The notes under the pieces: model-generated
The model's database searches: none
What the model was told of the DNA's origin: nothing
The model's input: the letters and a program-made list of their open reading frames with translations, nothing else
Made by a program: the position numbers and the translations under genes
NCBI RefSeq assembly: GCF_007827595.1
Contig: NZ_VISR01000003.1
Location: forward strand, 434,001 to 498,000
Length of the DNA: 64,000 nucleotides
Direction of reading: 5' to 3'
From: Streptomyces sp. BK340
GTDB taxonomy: Bacteria; Actinomycetota; Actinomycetes; Streptomycetales; Streptomycetaceae
In this document: piece after piece, positions 50,457 through 60,481 of the stretch
Layout: the number at the start of each line of letters is the position of its first letter
Position numbering within the stretch: the first letter of the stretch is position 1

Positions 50457-52541
50457 TCAGATGCTGCGCAGTCGGATAACCTTCGCATCCAGGTCACCCT
50501 TCAGTCCGGTGCGCAGCCCGTGGTGCAGCAGGACCGCACCGCGGTGCACTTCGCCCGTTTCATGGCATTCGTACGACGCTGCCGGGTCGAGTCCGCGCAG
50601 TCGCAGCGCCGGCACCGGCTCGCCGTAGTGCTGCGCCTGGAGGCAGGCGAGTACCACGGTCTCGTCCCCGAGGACGTACTGGACGGCGCTCAGACCGCCC
50701 GTCGGCGGCCGCAGCCGGTACTGGTCGCCACGCTGGACCACCGGCCGGATCTCCTTGTAGAGGTCCACCCAGCGACGGGCCTCGGCCAGCTCTTCCCCAC
50801 TCCACTCGGTGAGGTCGCCGCCGACGCCGAGCACCCCGGCCATCGAGCTGACGAAGCGGAACCGCAAGGAGCTCTCCCGCCCGTTGAGCTGGGTGTTCGG
50901 GCTGTCGGTGACCCAGGCGGCCATGACCCGCGCCGGATGGATCTGGCTGAAGCCGTGCTGGATGGCGAGCCGGTCGAGCGGGTCGGTGTTGTCGGAGGTC
51001 CACACCTGGTCGGTGCGGCTCAACACGCCGAGGTCGATCCTCCCTCCACCGCCCGAGCAGGACTCGAAGGCGACCGAGGGATGGGCGGCGCGCAGCCGGT
51101 CCAGCAGGGCGTACAGGGCGTGGACGTGGTCGACCCACAGACGCTGCGGGTACGGCTCCCCCGGCCATCCGGCGTCGGTGAAGCAGCGGTTGAAGTCCCA
51201 CTTCACATAGTCGATCGGGGCGCTCGACAGGAGGGTGTCCAGCTGCTCCCAGAGGTACTCCTGGACGTCATCGCGGGCGAGGTTGAGGACGAGCTGATTG
51301 CGCAGCTCTGTCCTCTTTCGTCCCGTTTGATACTGCACCCAGTCGGGGTGGGCGCGGTAGAGGTCGCTGTCGGGGTTGACCATCTCGGGCTCGACCCAGA
51401 TGCCGAACTGCATACCGAGGCCGTGCACCTGGTCTGCGAGGGGCTTGAGGCCGTGCGGGAAGCGGTCGGGGTTGGGCGTCCAGTCGCCGAGGCCCGCCCG
51501 GTCACTGGTGCGGGCGCCGAACCAGCCGTCGTCCACGACGAACAGCTCGACGCCGATGCCGGCGGCCCGCCGGGCGAGGGCGGTCTGCTGCTCCTCGGAG
51601 ATGTCGAAGTTGGTCGCCTCCCAGGAGTTGAACAGCACCGGCCGGTCCTGCTCCGCGTCCGGGATGACGTACGCCCGCTGGTAGGCGTGCCAGGTGCGGC
51701 TGGCCCCGCCGAAGCCGCCGTCGCTCCACAGGCCGGCGAAGACGGGGCTGGCGTACGACTCCCCCGGCTCGAGCAGCAGCAGGCCGGAGTCGTCGTATCC
51801 GGCGCCGCCCGTGATCTGCACGCGCGCGTCCGGGAGTTGGGCGACGGCGATCCGCCAGGACCCGGACCAGCCGAGCGCGCAGCCGTAGACCTCGCCGCGC
51901 TCCTCGGTCGCGTCGGTGTCCAGCGCGACCCAGGGCAGGTGCTGGTGGCCGGTGTGACCGCGGCGGCTGCCGATGATCTTCTCGCCGTAGACGAGGGGGG
52001 CGGTGGCCAGCAGCGACTCGGCGGCCCAGCGGCCGTGCAGCTGGGACAGCCGCCAGCCCTCGCGGTCGGGCAGGGTCCAGGTCGCGGCGTCGGCGCGCAG
52101 CAGCTCCACGCGCGCGCGTGAGCCGTTGTCCACGGTCACCCGGCGTTCCACGACGTCCCCGCGCATCCGGTAGTGCAGGGTGACGGCGAGCCCGTCGTCG
52201 TCGAAGCGCAGCCGCAGCTCGTCACCTTCGGCGCTGCCCACCGTGTCGGACGACACGAAGCGCCACTCGGTGCCGCGCCGCTCCTCGGTGCGCACCGACA
52301 GGGCCGGACGGACGAAGCGGGGGCCGCCCTCGACGGGGTACTCCTCACGGCCGTCGAGCGGGGACTCGAAGGGCCAGTAGGCGGGCAGCGGGCTCACCGC
52401 CAGCGCCTCGGCGTCGGCGAGCACGATCCGTGGCCCCCAGTGCAGGTGCAGCAGTTCGTCCGCCTCGGTGAGATGCAGCGCATAGCTGCTGCCGGGGCCC
52501 GACAGGAGCCATGTACGACCGTCTTCGGCGATGTCCACCAT
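50457..52541 (-). CDS. GH36 alpha-galactosidase
   Basis: 694 residues from ATG 52541, with a promoter just upstream. The N-terminal beta-sandwich (to about 310) precedes the barrel with ELFVVDDGWFGAR, the nucleophile Asp449 in YVKWDFNR and the acid/base Asp517 in TSDNTDPLDR; SCSGGGGRIDLGVL lies between. It hydrolyses alpha-1,6-galactosides such as melibiose or raffinose. There is no signal peptide, so it acts inside the cell. No transporter is adjacent. Confidence 0.92.
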   Translation of the reverse strand: MVDIAEDGRTWLLSGPGSSYALHLTEADELLHLHWGPRIVLADAEALAVSPLPAYWPFESPLDGREEYPVEGGPRFVRPALSVRTEERRGTEWRFVSSDTVGSAEGDELRLRFDDDGLAVTLHYRMRGDVVERRVTVDNGSRARVELLRADAATWTLPDREGWRLSQLHGRWAAESLLATAPLVYGEKIIGSRRGHTGHQHLPWVALDTDATEERGEVYGCALGWSGSWRIAVAQLPDARVQITGGAGYDDSGLLLLEPGESYASPVFAGLWSDGGFGGASRTWHAYQRAYVIPDAEQDRPVLFNSWEATNFDISEEQQTALARRAAGIGVELFVVDDGWFGARTSDRAGLGDWTPNPDRFPHGLKPLADQVHGLGMQFGIWVEPEMVNPDSDLYRAHPDWVQYQTGRKRTELRNQLVLNLARDDVQEYLWEQLDTLLSSAPIDYVKWDFNRCFTDAGWPGEPYPQRLWVDHVHALYALLDRLRAAHPSVAFESCSGGGGRIDLGVLSRTDQVWTSDNTDPLDRLAIQHGFSQIHPARVMAAWVTDSPNTQLNGRESSLRFRFVSSMAGVLGVGGDLTEWSGEELAEARRWVDLYKEIRPVVQRGDQYRLRPPTGGLSAVQYVLGDETVVLACLQAQHYGEPVPALRLRGLDPAASYECHETGEVHRGAVLLHHGLRTGLKGDLDAKVIRLRSI

Positions 52542-52583
52542 CGAGACCTCACAGGTGCCAACAGATCCGCTCAAGTGCGAACA

Positions 52584-52612
52584 TCATTAGGCCCCGCAGC
52601 CCCTGGTGGCAA
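52584..52612 (-). promoter_or_regulatory. Promoter of the alpha-galactosidase gene
   Basis: On the minus strand TTGCCA (52612-52607) and TAATGA (52589-52584) are 17 bases apart. The start codon is 42 bases further on. Confidence 0.5.
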
Positions 52613-52629
52613 CGCCTGTGGACAACTCA

Positions 52630-52657
52630 TTGCCCGAGGAAATCGATGTCGTATCGT
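52630..52657 (+). promoter_or_regulatory. Possible promoter of the tyrosine phosphatase gene
   Basis: TTGCCC (52630-52635) and TATCGT (52652-52657) lie 16 bases apart, 55 bases before the GTG start. It is divergent from the alpha-galactosidase promoter. Confidence 0.35.
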
Positions 52658-52712
52658 CGACGGAGTGCCCGTCGACGAGCCGCGCCGACGGGGCCGACCG
52701 GGAGGAGCCCCC

Positions 52713-53510
52713 GTGACGCAGCAGGTCCCCTCGACCGAGCCCGAGCTGGCCGGAGTGCGCAATTTCCGCGACGTGGGCGGACTGCCGACCGTGGACGGGC
52801 GGCGGGTGCGCCCCGGAGCGCTGTTCCGCAGCGGCCACCTCGCGCACGCCACCGAGGAGGACGCGGCCTTCCTCGCGTCCCTGGGCCTGCACACGATCTT
52901 CGACTTCCGCAACGCCGCCGACCAGAAGCTGGAGGGCCCGGACGTCGAGCTGCCCGGTGTGCGGAACGTGAACCTGCCGCTGAGCGACCCGGCGGACGGC
53001 GCCGAGTTCTGGCAGATGGTCCGCAACGGCGACATCGAGCAGCTGCGCGGCATCCTCGGGGACGGCAAGGCGACGGCCCGGATGGTCGCCTCGTACCGGA
53101 CGATCGTCAAGGAGCGCACCGCCGAGCACTCCCGGGTGCTGCACGCGATCGCCGAGGACAGCGTGCCCGCGCTCATGCACTGCGCGGCGGGCAAGGACCG
53201 CGCGGGCATCTCCATAGCCGTCACGCTGCTGGCCGTGGGCGTGGAGCGCGACGCCGTCGTCGCCGACTACCTGGAGTCCAACGCCAAGCACCGGCGCTAC
53301 AAGGTCCGTCGCAACGGCAGCCCGGACACCGCGTACACGCCCGAGGTGATGGAGCTGCTGAGCCCGCTCTTCGACGCCCGCGCCGAGTATCTCGAGGCGG
53401 CTTTCGCGAGTATCGAGGAGACGTGGGGCGGCACCGACGCCTACTTCGCGCAGGGTCTGGGGCTCACCCCGCAGACCCGGGAGCGGCTGCGGGAGCGTCT
53501 GCTGGACTGA
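52713..53510 (+). CDS. Tyrosine phosphatase (Y_phosphatase3 family)
   Basis: 265 residues from GTG 52713, five bases after GGAGGAG. FRDVGGLPTVDGRRVRPGALFRSGHL is the conserved start; the P-loop HCAAGKDRAGISIAVTL has the CX5R active site (Cys and Arg). Such enzymes dephosphorylate phosphotyrosine or phosphoinositides and are common in actinobacteria. It is convergent with the hopanoid-side regulator genes, only 6 bases from the 40-residue gene. Confidence 0.88.
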   Translation: MTQQVPSTEPELAGVRNFRDVGGLPTVDGRRVRPGALFRSGHLAHATEEDAAFLASLGLHTIFDFRNAADQKLEGPDVELPGVRNVNLPLSDPADGAEFWQMVRNGDIEQLRGILGDGKATARMVASYRTIVKERTAEHSRVLHAIAEDSVPALMHCAAGKDRAGISIAVTLLAVGVERDAVVADYLESNAKHRRYKVRRNGSPDTAYTPEVMELLSPLFDARAEYLEAAFASIEETWGGTDAYFAQGLGLTPQTRERLRERLLD

Positions 53511-53516
53511 CGACGG

Positions 53517-53639
53517 TCAGCTCTTGGCGCCCAGCTCGAACAGCAGGTAGAGGAACGCGGCGAACAGGTGGCCGACGGCGATGTAGATGATCAGCCGGAC
53601 CCACAGCGAGCGGGGGAACCTCTCCTCGAAGTTGCTCAT
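53517..53639 (-). CDS. 40-residue single-pass membrane peptide (DUF6126-like)
   Basis: From ATG 53639, overlapping the stop of the XRE-cupin gene by four bases. The peptide has one membrane helix (LIIYIAVGHLFAAFLYLLF) with charged ends (EERFPRS, ELGAKS). Small proteins of this kind are conserved beside XRE-cupin regulators in Streptomyces, including the one next to hopanoid clusters. It may report a membrane state to the regulator. The role is unproven. Confidence 0.7.
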   Translation of the reverse strand: MSNFEERFPRSLWVRLIIYIAVGHLFAAFLYLLFELGAKS

Positions 53640-54259
53640 GGCAGCTCTCCATTCAGCGGCCCCAGGCACAGTGTGGCCGTGGGACTCTGCAGCAGTGTGT
53701 GGACGAACAGCAGCTCCACGCCGTCGTGGTCCTCGGCGGCGAGGCGGTGCGGGGTGAGCGAGTCGAAGTGCGCGCTGTCGCCGGGCGCCAGCAGGTGCAC
53801 GGTGTCGCCCAGGCGCAGCCTGAGCCGCCCCTTGAGAACGTGGAGCCACTCCTCGCCGGGGTGGACGCGCACGATGTCGCCCTGGGCGCCGTACGGCACC
53901 CGGACGCGCAGCGCCTGCATGCCGCGTCCCGGGGCTCCGGCCTGGAAGTAGGTCCAGCCGCCCGCGTGGGTCGGCTCCATGTCGGCGGCGCGCACGATGG
54001 CGTCCCGGTCGGCCACCGTCTCGTCGAGCAGCTCCGAGACGGTCGTACCGTAGATACGAGCGAGCGCGAGCAGCATCGGCAGCGAGGGCTGACGCTGTCC
54101 GGTCTCCAGCCGGGACAGATGGGCCGGCGAGAGCCCGGCGGACCGGGCCGCGGCCTCCAGGGTGAGGCCGCTGCGCCGGCGCAGGTCACGCAGCTGCGGC
54201 GCCACGGCGGGCAGCTCGTCGCCGTGACCCCCCGGTGGCGTGGCTTCTGAGGCGTTCAT
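53636..54259 (-). CDS. XRE-cupin regulator next to the hopanoid operon
   Basis: 207 residues from ATG 54259. Helix-turn-helix at about 25-80 (RRRSGLTLEAAARSAGLSPAHLSRLETG), cupin at about 130-200 (VRVHPGEEWLHVLKGRLRLRLGD). Two tandem TTGCC-N5-GGCAA sites lie directly upstream. The gene lies just after hpnO in the same direction with its own operators, so it probably autoregulates and may sense a lipid-linked or small ligand. Control of the hopanoid operon itself is a possibility, not shown. Confidence 0.85.
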   Translation of the reverse strand: MNASEATPPGGHGDELPAVAPQLRDLRRRSGLTLEAAARSAGLSPAHLSRLETGQRQPSLPMLLALARIYGTTVSELLDETVADRDAIVRAADMEPTHAGGWTYFQAGAPGRGMQALRVRVPYGAQGDIVRVHPGEEWLHVLKGRLRLRLGDTVHLLAPGDSAHFDSLTPHRLAAEDHDGVELLFVHTLLQSPTATLCLGPLNGELP

Positions 54260-54279
54260 GCCTCCATTCAGCCGGATTC

Positions 54280-54314
54280 TTGCCTCTGCGGCAAATTTAT
54301 TGCCTCAGAGGCAA
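54280..54314. promoter_or_regulatory. Tandem operators TTGCC-N5-GGCAA
   Basis: TTGCCTCTGCGGCAA (54280-54294) and TTGCCTCAGAGGCAA (54300-54314) are 15-bp dyads spaced 20 bases centre to centre, two helical turns, so two dimers can bind the same face. AATTTAT between them is the only AT-rich spot in the gap and may hold the -10. Confidence 0.75.
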
Positions 54315-54324
54315 AAGTCCGGGT

Positions 54325-55710
54325 TCAGCGGTTGGCCACCGCCTGCTTGATCAGGGTCTTGCCGAAGTCCCACATCAGTCCGCCGCCGCTGTGCGCGTCG
54401 TCCATCACCGCCGTGAAGGCGTCCACGAACCGGTCCACGTCGGCCTCGTTCACGACCAGCGGCGGGATGAGTTTGATGACCTCCAGGTGATCACCGGAGA
54501 CCTGGGTGAGGATCCGGTGGCGTTGGAGCAGTGGTACGACCACCATCTGCGCGAACAGGCCCTTGCGCGCCGCCTGGAGCATGGTCCAGCGACCGCGCAG
54601 TTTGAGCGAGCTGGGCCTTCCGAACTCGATGCCGATCATCAGGCCCCGGCCGCGGACGTCGGCGAGCAGCTCGTACTTGTCGATCAGCGCGGTGAGCCGG
54701 GACTTCAGCAGGCCGCCCGTGGTGCGCACCCCGGCGACGATCTGCTCGTCCTCCATCACCGACAGCACGGCGAGGCCGGCCGCCATCGCCTGCGCGTTGG
54801 ACCCGAAACTCGCCGAGTGGACCAGGACACGGTCCATGGACGAGTAGACCTTCTTGAAGATCCAGTCCTTGCCCAGGGTCGCGCCGACCGGGACGTAGCC
54901 GCCGGACAGCGCCTTGGCCACGCACACCAGATCCGGTTCGACGCCGTCCTCGTGCTGGTAGGCGTAGAAGTCACCGGTGCGGCCGAGGCCGGTCTGCACC
55001 TCGTCGGCGATGAGCAGCGCCTTGTGCCGGTGCAGCAGGTCCTGCGCGGCGCGCAGATAGCCGGGCGGGGCCTCGTGGACGCCCTTGCCCTGGATCGGCT
55101 CCACGATCAGGGCGGCCACGTCACCCTTCTTCAGCTCCCGCGCGAGCGCGTCGAGATCGCCGAGGGGTACGGCGGTGTCGGGCAGCAGCGGGGCGAAGCC
55201 GTCGCGGAAGCCGTCCTCGCCGTTGACCGACAGGGAGCCGGTGGTCAGGCCGTGGAAGGCGTGGTCGCAGTAGAGGACGCGCGGTCTGCCGGTGGCGTAC
55301 CGGGCGAACTTCAGGGCGGTCTCGACCGCTTCGGTGCCGCTGTTGCCGAAGAACACCCGGTCCAGGTGCGGACTGTGGGTGAGCAGCCGCTCCGCGAGCA
55401 GGCCGGGCAGCGGCTGGCAGTCGAAGCGGGTGAGGTCGGCGAGGTTCAGGTCCAGGACGTCGTGCAGCGCCTGGCGGACGACCGGGTGGTGGCGGCCGAG
55501 CCCCATCACCCCGAACCCGGCGAGCATGTCCAGGTGGTCGTTGCCGTCCGCGTCGTAGAAGTGGGCGCCCTCGGCGCGCTCGTAGACCTTGTCGAAGCCG
55601 ATGGTGTGCAGCATGCGCGGGAGCTGCGGGTTCAGGTACTTGGTGTGCAGCTCGTAGCGCTCGGCTCCGCGGTCGGCGAGGAGGGCGCCGAGGTCGAACT
55701 TCTTGGTCAT
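54325..55710 (-). CDS. hpnO: Hopanoid-pathway class III aminotransferase
   Basis: 461 residues from ATG 55710, which overlaps the dxs stop by four bases. PLP-enzyme signatures: [33 protein letters not shown] (the Asp holding PLP) and [13 protein letters not shown], whose neighbouring Lys in [10 protein letters not shown] forms the aldimine. The position at the end of the hopanoid operon and the ornithine-aminotransferase-like sequence fit HpnO, which makes aminobacteriohopanetriol from the ribosyl-derived side chain. Confidence 0.88.
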   Translation of the reverse strand: MTKKFDLGALLADRGAERYELHTKYLNPQLPRMLHTIGFDKVYERAEGAHFYDADGNDHLDMLAGFGVMGLGRHHPVVRQALHDVLDLNLADLTRFDCQPLPGLLAERLLTHSPHLDRVFFGNSGTEAVETALKFARYATGRPRVLYCDHAFHGLTTGSLSVNGEDGFRDGFAPLLPDTAVPLGDLDALARELKKGDVAALIVEPIQGKGVHEAPPGYLRAAQDLLHRHKALLIADEVQTGLGRTGDFYAYQHEDGVEPDLVCVAKALSGGYVPVGATLGKDWIFKKVYSSMDRVLVHSASFGSNAQAMAAGLAVLSVMEDEQIVAGVRTTGGLLKSRLTALIDKYELLADVRGRGLMIGIEFGRPSSLKLRGRWTMLQAARKGLFAQMVVVPLLQRHRILTQVSGDHLEVIKLIPPLVVNEADVDRFVDAFTAVMDDAHSGGGLMWDFGKTLIKQAVANR

Positions 55711-57650
55711 TCAGCTTTCTCCTTGACTGTGCCCCCCGCGTCCTCGGCGGCGAAGTCCGCCTCCTCGACGGCGGGCCCCGGGTCCCTGACGGCCAGGCTC
55801 GCGCCGATCCGTCCGGCGATCTCGACGGGCGTGAGGCCGATGTCGGCCAGCACCTCACCGCGCTTGGCGTGCGCGAGGAACTGCTCCGGGATGCCGAACC
55901 GGCGTACCGGCACGTCCACGTCGGCGTCGCCGAGGGCGAGCGCCACGGCCGAACCGACCCCGGCGGCCCGGCTGTTGTCCTCCACGACGGCCACCAGCCG
56001 GTGTGCGGCGGCCAGCCCCGGCAGCTCGGGGTCGACGGGCTTGACCCAACGGGGGTCGGCCACCGTGCAGCCGATGCCCCGCGCCGCCAGCAGTTCGGCG
56101 GCCTGCAGGCACACCGGCGCCATCACGCCGACGGCCACCAGCAGCACCTCGGGGTCTTCACCGCGGTGCAGGACGTCCATGCCGCCGACGCGGTCGACCG
56201 CCGGGATCCGCGGGCCGACGGACTCCTTCGGGAAGCGGACCAGGGTGGGCGCGTCGTCCACGGCGACGGCCTCGCGCAGCTGGGCGCGCAGCTGGTCGGC
56301 GTCGCGCGGCGCGGCGATCCTGAGGCCGGGGACGACCTGCAGCACGGACATGTCCCACATGCCGTTGTGCGACGCGCCGTCCACGCCGGTGACGCCGGCC
56401 CGGTCCAGCACGAAGGTCACCCCGCACCGGTGCAGGGCGACGTCCATCAGCAGCTGGTCGAAGGCGCGGTTGAGGAAGGTGGCGTAGACGGCGACGACCG
56501 GGTGCAGCCCGCCGGTGGCGAGACCGGCGGCGGAGACGGCCGCGTGCTGCTCGGCGATGCCCACGTCCCACACCCGGTCCGGGAAGCGCTCGGCGAACCT
56601 GCCGAGGCCCACCGGGTGCAGCATGGCCGCCGTGATCGCCACGACGTCCTCCCGCTCCTCCCCGATCCTGACGATCTCGTCGCCGAACACCGAGGTCCAG
56701 GAGGGCCCGCTGGACGGCGTGAGGGGTGCACAGGTGAGCGGGTCCATCACGCCGACGGTGTGGAAGTGGTCCTCCTCGTGGGCGAGGGCGGGTTCGTAGC
56801 CGCGACCCTTCTCCGTGAGGCAGTGCACCAGAACGGGCCCGTGGAAGCGTTTGGCCCGCCGCAGTGCCGACTCGACGGCCTTGATGTCGTGCCCGTCGAT
56901 CGGACCGACGTACTTCAGGCCCAGGTCCTCGAACATGCCTTGCGGGGCGAAGGCGTCCTTGAAGCCCTTCTTCGCGCCGTGCAGGGACTCGTAGACGGTG
57001 GGGCCGACGACCGGGGTCCGCAGCAGGACGTCCTTTCCCCAGGCGAGGACCTTCTCGTAGCCGTCGGTCGTGCGCAGGGTGGCCAGGTGGTTGGCCAGGC
57101 CGCCGATGGTCGGGGCGTACGACCGCTCGTTGTCGTTCACGACGATGATCAGCGGCCGGTCCTTGGCGGCCGCGATGTTGTTCAGCGCCTCCCAGGCCAT
57201 GCCGCCGGTCAGCGCGCCGTCGCCGATGACCGCGACCACATGGCCCTTCTCCCCCTGCACCTGGTTGGCCTTGGCGAGGCCGTCGGCCCAGCCGAGCGCG
57301 GTCGAGGCGTGGCTGTTCTCGATGACGTCGTGCTCGGACTCCTCGCGCGAGGGATAGCCGGACAGGCCGCCCTTGCCGCGCAGCTTGGAGAAGTCCTGAC
57401 GCCCGGTCAGCAGCTTGTGGACATAGCTCTGGTGGCCGGTGTCCCACAGGATGCGGTCGACCGGCGACTCGAAGACCCGGTGGAGCGCGATGGAGAGTTC
57501 CACCACCCCCAGGTTGGGCCCGAGGTGGCCGCCGGTTCTCGCCACCGCGTGCACCAGGAACTCACGGATCTCTTCGGACAGTTCACCGAGTTCCGCCTCG
57601 GACAGCGCCTTCAGGTCGCGTGGTCCCCTGATGCTCTCCAGAATCGTCAC
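55707..57650 (-). CDS. dxs: 1-deoxy-D-xylulose-5-phosphate synthase
   Basis: 647 residues from GTG/ATG region at 57650 with the usual start [17 protein letters not shown] site: [20 protein letters not shown]. Early His motif: [18 protein letters not shown]. Transketolase pyrimidine domain: [18 protein letters not shown]. It condenses pyruvate and glyceraldehyde 3-phosphate, the first MEP-pathway step. Streptomyces usually also have a housekeeping copy, so this one is probably dedicated to hopanoid supply, together with ispG upstream. Confidence 0.94.
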   Translation of the reverse strand: MTILESIRGPRDLKALSEAELGELSEEIREFLVHAVARTGGHLGPNLGVVELSIALHRVFESPVDRILWDTGHQSYVHKLLTGRQDFSKLRGKGGLSGYPSREESEHDVIENSHASTALGWADGLAKANQVQGEKGHVVAVIGDGALTGGMAWEALNNIAAAKDRPLIIVVNDNERSYAPTIGGLANHLATLRTTDGYEKVLAWGKDVLLRTPVVGPTVYESLHGAKKGFKDAFAPQGMFEDLGLKYVGPIDGHDIKAVESALRRAKRFHGPVLVHCLTEKGRGYEPALAHEEDHFHTVGVMDPLTCAPLTPSSGPSWTSVFGDEIVRIGEEREDVVAITAAMLHPVGLGRFAERFPDRVWDVGIAEQHAAVSAAGLATGGLHPVVAVYATFLNRAFDQLLMDVALHRCGVTFVLDRAGVTGVDGASHNGMWDMSVLQVVPGLRIAAPRDADQLRAQLREAVAVDDAPTLVRFPKESVGPRIPAVDRVGGMDVLHRGEDPEVLLVAVGVMAPVCLQAAELLAARGIGCTVADPRWVKPVDPELPGLAAAHRLVAVVEDNSRAAGVGSAVALALGDADVDVPVRRFGIPEQFLAHAKRGEVLADIGLTPVEIAGRIGASLAVRDPGPAVEEADFAAEDAGGTVKEKAE

Positions 57651-57691
57651 GCTGGGCCCCCTCTCGGTCCGTGCCGTGCTTCAACCCCAAC

Positions 57692-58807
57692 TCACTTCAT
57701 CTGTTCAGCGAGCTTCATGGCCTCCTCGATGAGGGTCTCCACGATCCTGGACTCGGGGACGGTCCTGACGACCTCGCCCCTGACGAAGATCTGGCCCTTG
57801 CCGTTGCCCGAGGCAACCCCGAGGTCTGCCTCGCGGGCCTCGCCGGGACCGTTGACGACACAGCCCATCACCGCGACCCGCAGCGGCACGTCCATGCCGT
57901 CCAGCCCCGCCGTGACCTCGTCGGCCAGCTTGTACACGTCGACCTGGGCGCGGCCGCAGGACGGGCAGGAGACGATCTCCAGACCGCGCTGCTTGAGGTT
58001 CAGGGACTCCAGGATCTGGAGGCCGACCTTGACCTCCTCGGCCGGAGGCGCCGACAGGGACACCCGGATGGTGTCGCCGATGCCCTGGCTGAGCAGCGCG
58101 CCGAAGGCGACCGCGGACTTGATCGTGCCCTGGAAGGCGGGGCCGGCCTCGGTGACGCCCAGGTGGAGCGGGTAGTCGCACTGCTCGGCGAGCTGGCGGT
58201 AGGCCTCGATCATCACGACCGGGTCGTTGTGCTTGACCGAGATCTTGATGTCGCGGAAGTCGTGCTCCTCGAAGAGGGAGGCCTCCCACAGGGCGCTCTC
58301 GACCAGGGCCTCGGGGGTCGCCCTGCCGTACTTCTGGAGCAGGCGGCGGTCCAGGGAGCCGGCGTTGACGCCGATCCGGATCGGGGTGCCGTGCTCCTTG
58401 GCGGCCTTGGCGATCTCCTTGACCTTGTCGTCGAACTGCTTGATGTTGCCGGGGTTGACGCGGACGGCGGCGCAGCCGGCCTCGATGGCCGCGAACACGT
58501 ACTTCGGCTGGAAGTGGATGTCGGCGATGACCGGGATCTGCGACTTGCGGGCGATGGTCGCGAGGGCGTCCGCGTCGTCCTGCGTGGGGCAGGCGACGCG
58601 GACGATCTGACAGCCGGACGCGGTCAGTTCGGCTATCTGCTGCAGGGTGGCGCCGATGTCCGACGTACGGGTCGTCGTCATCGACTGCACCGACACCGGG
58701 GCTCCGCCCCCGACCGCCACCGGACCGACGTGGATGTGCCGCGACACGCGCCGCGGTGCGACCGGCCGGGCCGGTACCTCGGGTACGCCCAAGGGCACGG
58801 CGGTCAT
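57692..58807 (-). CDS. ispG: 4-hydroxy-3-methylbut-2-enyl diphosphate synthase
   Basis: 371 residues from ATG 58807, the normal bacterial length. Start [19 protein letters not shown], the TIM-barrel part with [17 protein letters not shown], and the iron-sulfur ligands in [12 protein letters not shown] and [11 protein letters not shown]. It reduces methylerythritol cyclodiphosphate to HMBPP. It sits between hpnH (4 bases) and dxs (41 bases) and doubles a second MEP step inside the hopanoid operon. Confidence 0.95.
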   Translation of the reverse strand: MTAVPLGVPEVPARPVAPRRVSRHIHVGPVAVGGGAPVSVQSMTTTRTSDIGATLQQIAELTASGCQIVRVACPTQDDADALATIARKSQIPVIADIHFQPKYVFAAIEAGCAAVRVNPGNIKQFDDKVKEIAKAAKEHGTPIRIGVNAGSLDRRLLQKYGRATPEALVESALWEASLFEEHDFRDIKISVKHNDPVVMIEAYRQLAEQCDYPLHLGVTEAGPAFQGTIKSAVAFGALLSQGIGDTIRVSLSAPPAEEVKVGLQILESLNLKQRGLEIVSCPSCGRAQVDVYKLADEVTAGLDGMDVPLRVAVMGCVVNGPGEAREADLGVASGNGKGQIFVRGEVVRTVPESRIVETLIEEAMKLAEQMK

Positions 58808-58811
58808 GGCG

Positions 58812-59834
58812 TCACTCCCGGTTTCCGGCGATGGTCTCGCGCATCGCCCGCAGCGACTCCTTCAGGGAGCCCATGGTGGCGAGGACGGCGGTGGGCTCGT
58901 AGCCGCAGTGCGCCATGCAGTTGGCGCAGCGCGGGTCCTTGCCGCGGCCGTACTTGTCCCAGTCGGTCTCCTCGACGAGTTCGCGGTACGTCGGCACGTA
59001 CCCGTCGCTCATCAGGTAGCAGGGGCGCTGCCAGCCGAAGAGCGAGTAGTTCGGGATCGCCCACGCGGTGCACGGGAAGTCGACCCTGCCCTCGAGGAAG
59101 TCCAGGAAGAGCGGGGAGTGGTTGAGCCGCCAGCGCCTGCGGTTGCCGCCTGCGAAGGCCTTCCTGAACAGCTCCCGGGTCTGCTCGACGCCGAGGAAGT
59201 GCTCCTGGTCGGGCGCCTTCTCGTAGGCGTAGGCGGGCGAGATCATCATCTCGTCCACCTGCAGGTCGTCATTGAGGAAGTTGAGCACCTCGATGATCGT
59301 CTGCGGGGTGTCGGTGTTGAAGAAGGTCGAGTTGGTGGTCACCCGGAAGCCGCGCCGCTTGGCCTCCTTGATGGCTTCCACCGCCTCGTCGAACACGCCC
59401 TCCTTCGCGACGGACTCGTCGTGCCGCTCGCGCAGCCCGTCGATGTGCACCGCGAAGGCGAAGTAGGGCGAGGGAGTGAACTTGTCCATCTTCTTGCGCA
59501 GCAACATGGCGTTGGTGCACAGGAAGACGTATTTCCGCTTGGCCACCAGCTGGCGCACGATCTCGTCGATCTGAGGATGCATCAGCGGCTCGCCGCCGGC
59601 GATCGACACCATCGGCGCGCCGGACTCCAGCACCGCGCCCACGGCCTGGGCCACCGGCATGCGCTGCTTGAGCACACCCGCCGGGTGCTGGATCTTGCCG
59701 CAGCCCTCGCACTTGAGGTTGCAGGCGAACAGCGGTTCCAGCTCGACGATGAGCGGAAACTTGTCCCGCCTGCGGATCTTCTGTTCAGCCAGGTAAGTAG
59801 CGACCTTGATGGACTGACGCAGCGGCATGGCCAT
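58812..59834 (-). CDS. hpnH: Radical SAM adenosyl-hopane synthase
   Basis: 340 residues from ATG 59834 behind GGAGGTG. The radical SAM cluster is CNLKCEGC (Cys38, Cys42, Cys45). [17 protein letters not shown] is the GGE motif, and a C-terminal SPASM-like Cys set appears in [15 protein letters not shown]. It adds the 5'-deoxyadenosyl radical to diploptene to give adenosylhopane. The HpnG gene that releases adenine lies 5 bases upstream in the operon. Confidence 0.94.
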   Translation of the reverse strand: MAMPLRQSIKVATYLAEQKIRRRDKFPLIVELEPLFACNLKCEGCGKIQHPAGVLKQRMPVAQAVGAVLESGAPMVSIAGGEPLMHPQIDEIVRQLVAKRKYVFLCTNAMLLRKKMDKFTPSPYFAFAVHIDGLRERHDESVAKEGVFDEAVEAIKEAKRRGFRVTTNSTFFNTDTPQTIIEVLNFLNDDLQVDEMMISPAYAYEKAPDQEHFLGVEQTRELFRKAFAGGNRRRWRLNHSPLFLDFLEGRVDFPCTAWAIPNYSLFGWQRPCYLMSDGYVPTYRELVEETDWDKYGRGKDPRCANCMAHCGYEPTAVLATMGSLKESLRAMRETIAGNRE

Positions 59835-59839
59835 CTGGC

Positions 59840-60481
59840 TCACCTCCGGGGGAGCAACAAAGAACGGTGCCATTCGAAAAAAGCGGGAAGGACGGCACGG
59901 AGGACGCGGAAGGCTGATATTCCACCGCGCACTGTGCCGATCCGGACGAGTTCATGTTCTGGAGCGTCCACGACCACCCGTACGGCCGCAACCGGGCGCT
60001 CGCCCGCGCGGACGGCGCTCAGGAGTGTGGCCGCGGACTCCATGTCGACCGCGATCGCGCCGGTCGCCAGCAGCCCGGACCGCTCGTGGCCGCGGACGAC
60101 GTGGTCGGAGCCGGTGACCGGCCCGGTGTGGACGGTGCGCCCGGGCAGGATGCGCACGAGTTCCTTCACGAGCAGGTCGGTCCCCGCGCACGGAACGGTC
60201 CCGTGCGGGTCCCGGGTCTCCTCGGCGACGACCAGGTCGCCGGGGTGCATCCCGGGTGCGAGCCCGGCGCAGAAGCCGGTGGCCAGGACGGCCGCGCCGG
60301 CCCGCGCCGGGTCCGCGAGAAGCCGGGTGACGGACCGTTCCGCCGCCTTGGGGCCCATACCCGTACGGACGAGGCTGAACGGTCCGCCGGCACCGCCCCG
60401 GTCGCCGGTGCGCAGGGCGAGGTGCTCGATGCCGAGCGCGCAGGCGATCAGCAGCGGGGCCGGGGCGGGCTGGGCGCTCAT
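59840..60481 (-). CDS. hpnG: Hopanoid-associated nucleosidase/phosphorylase
   Basis: 213 residues from ATG 60481, immediately after the shc stop. Purine nucleoside phosphorylase-like fold: TGMGPKAAERSVTRLL, VLATGFCAGLAPGMHPGDLVVAEE and IAVDMESAATLLSAV (the Glu of MES binds the ribose). It removes adenine from adenosylhopane to give ribosylhopane. It is slightly short compared with other HpnG (about 220-250). Confidence 0.88.
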   Translation of the reverse strand: MSAQPAPAPLLIACALGIEHLALRTGDRGGAGGPFSLVRTGMGPKAAERSVTRLLADPARAGAAVLATGFCAGLAPGMHPGDLVVAEETRDPHGTVPCAGTDLLVKELVRILPGRTVHTGPVTGSDHVVRGHERSGLLATGAIAVDMESAATLLSAVRAGERPVAAVRVVVDAPEHELVRIGTVRGGISAFRVLRAVLPAFFEWHRSLLLPRR

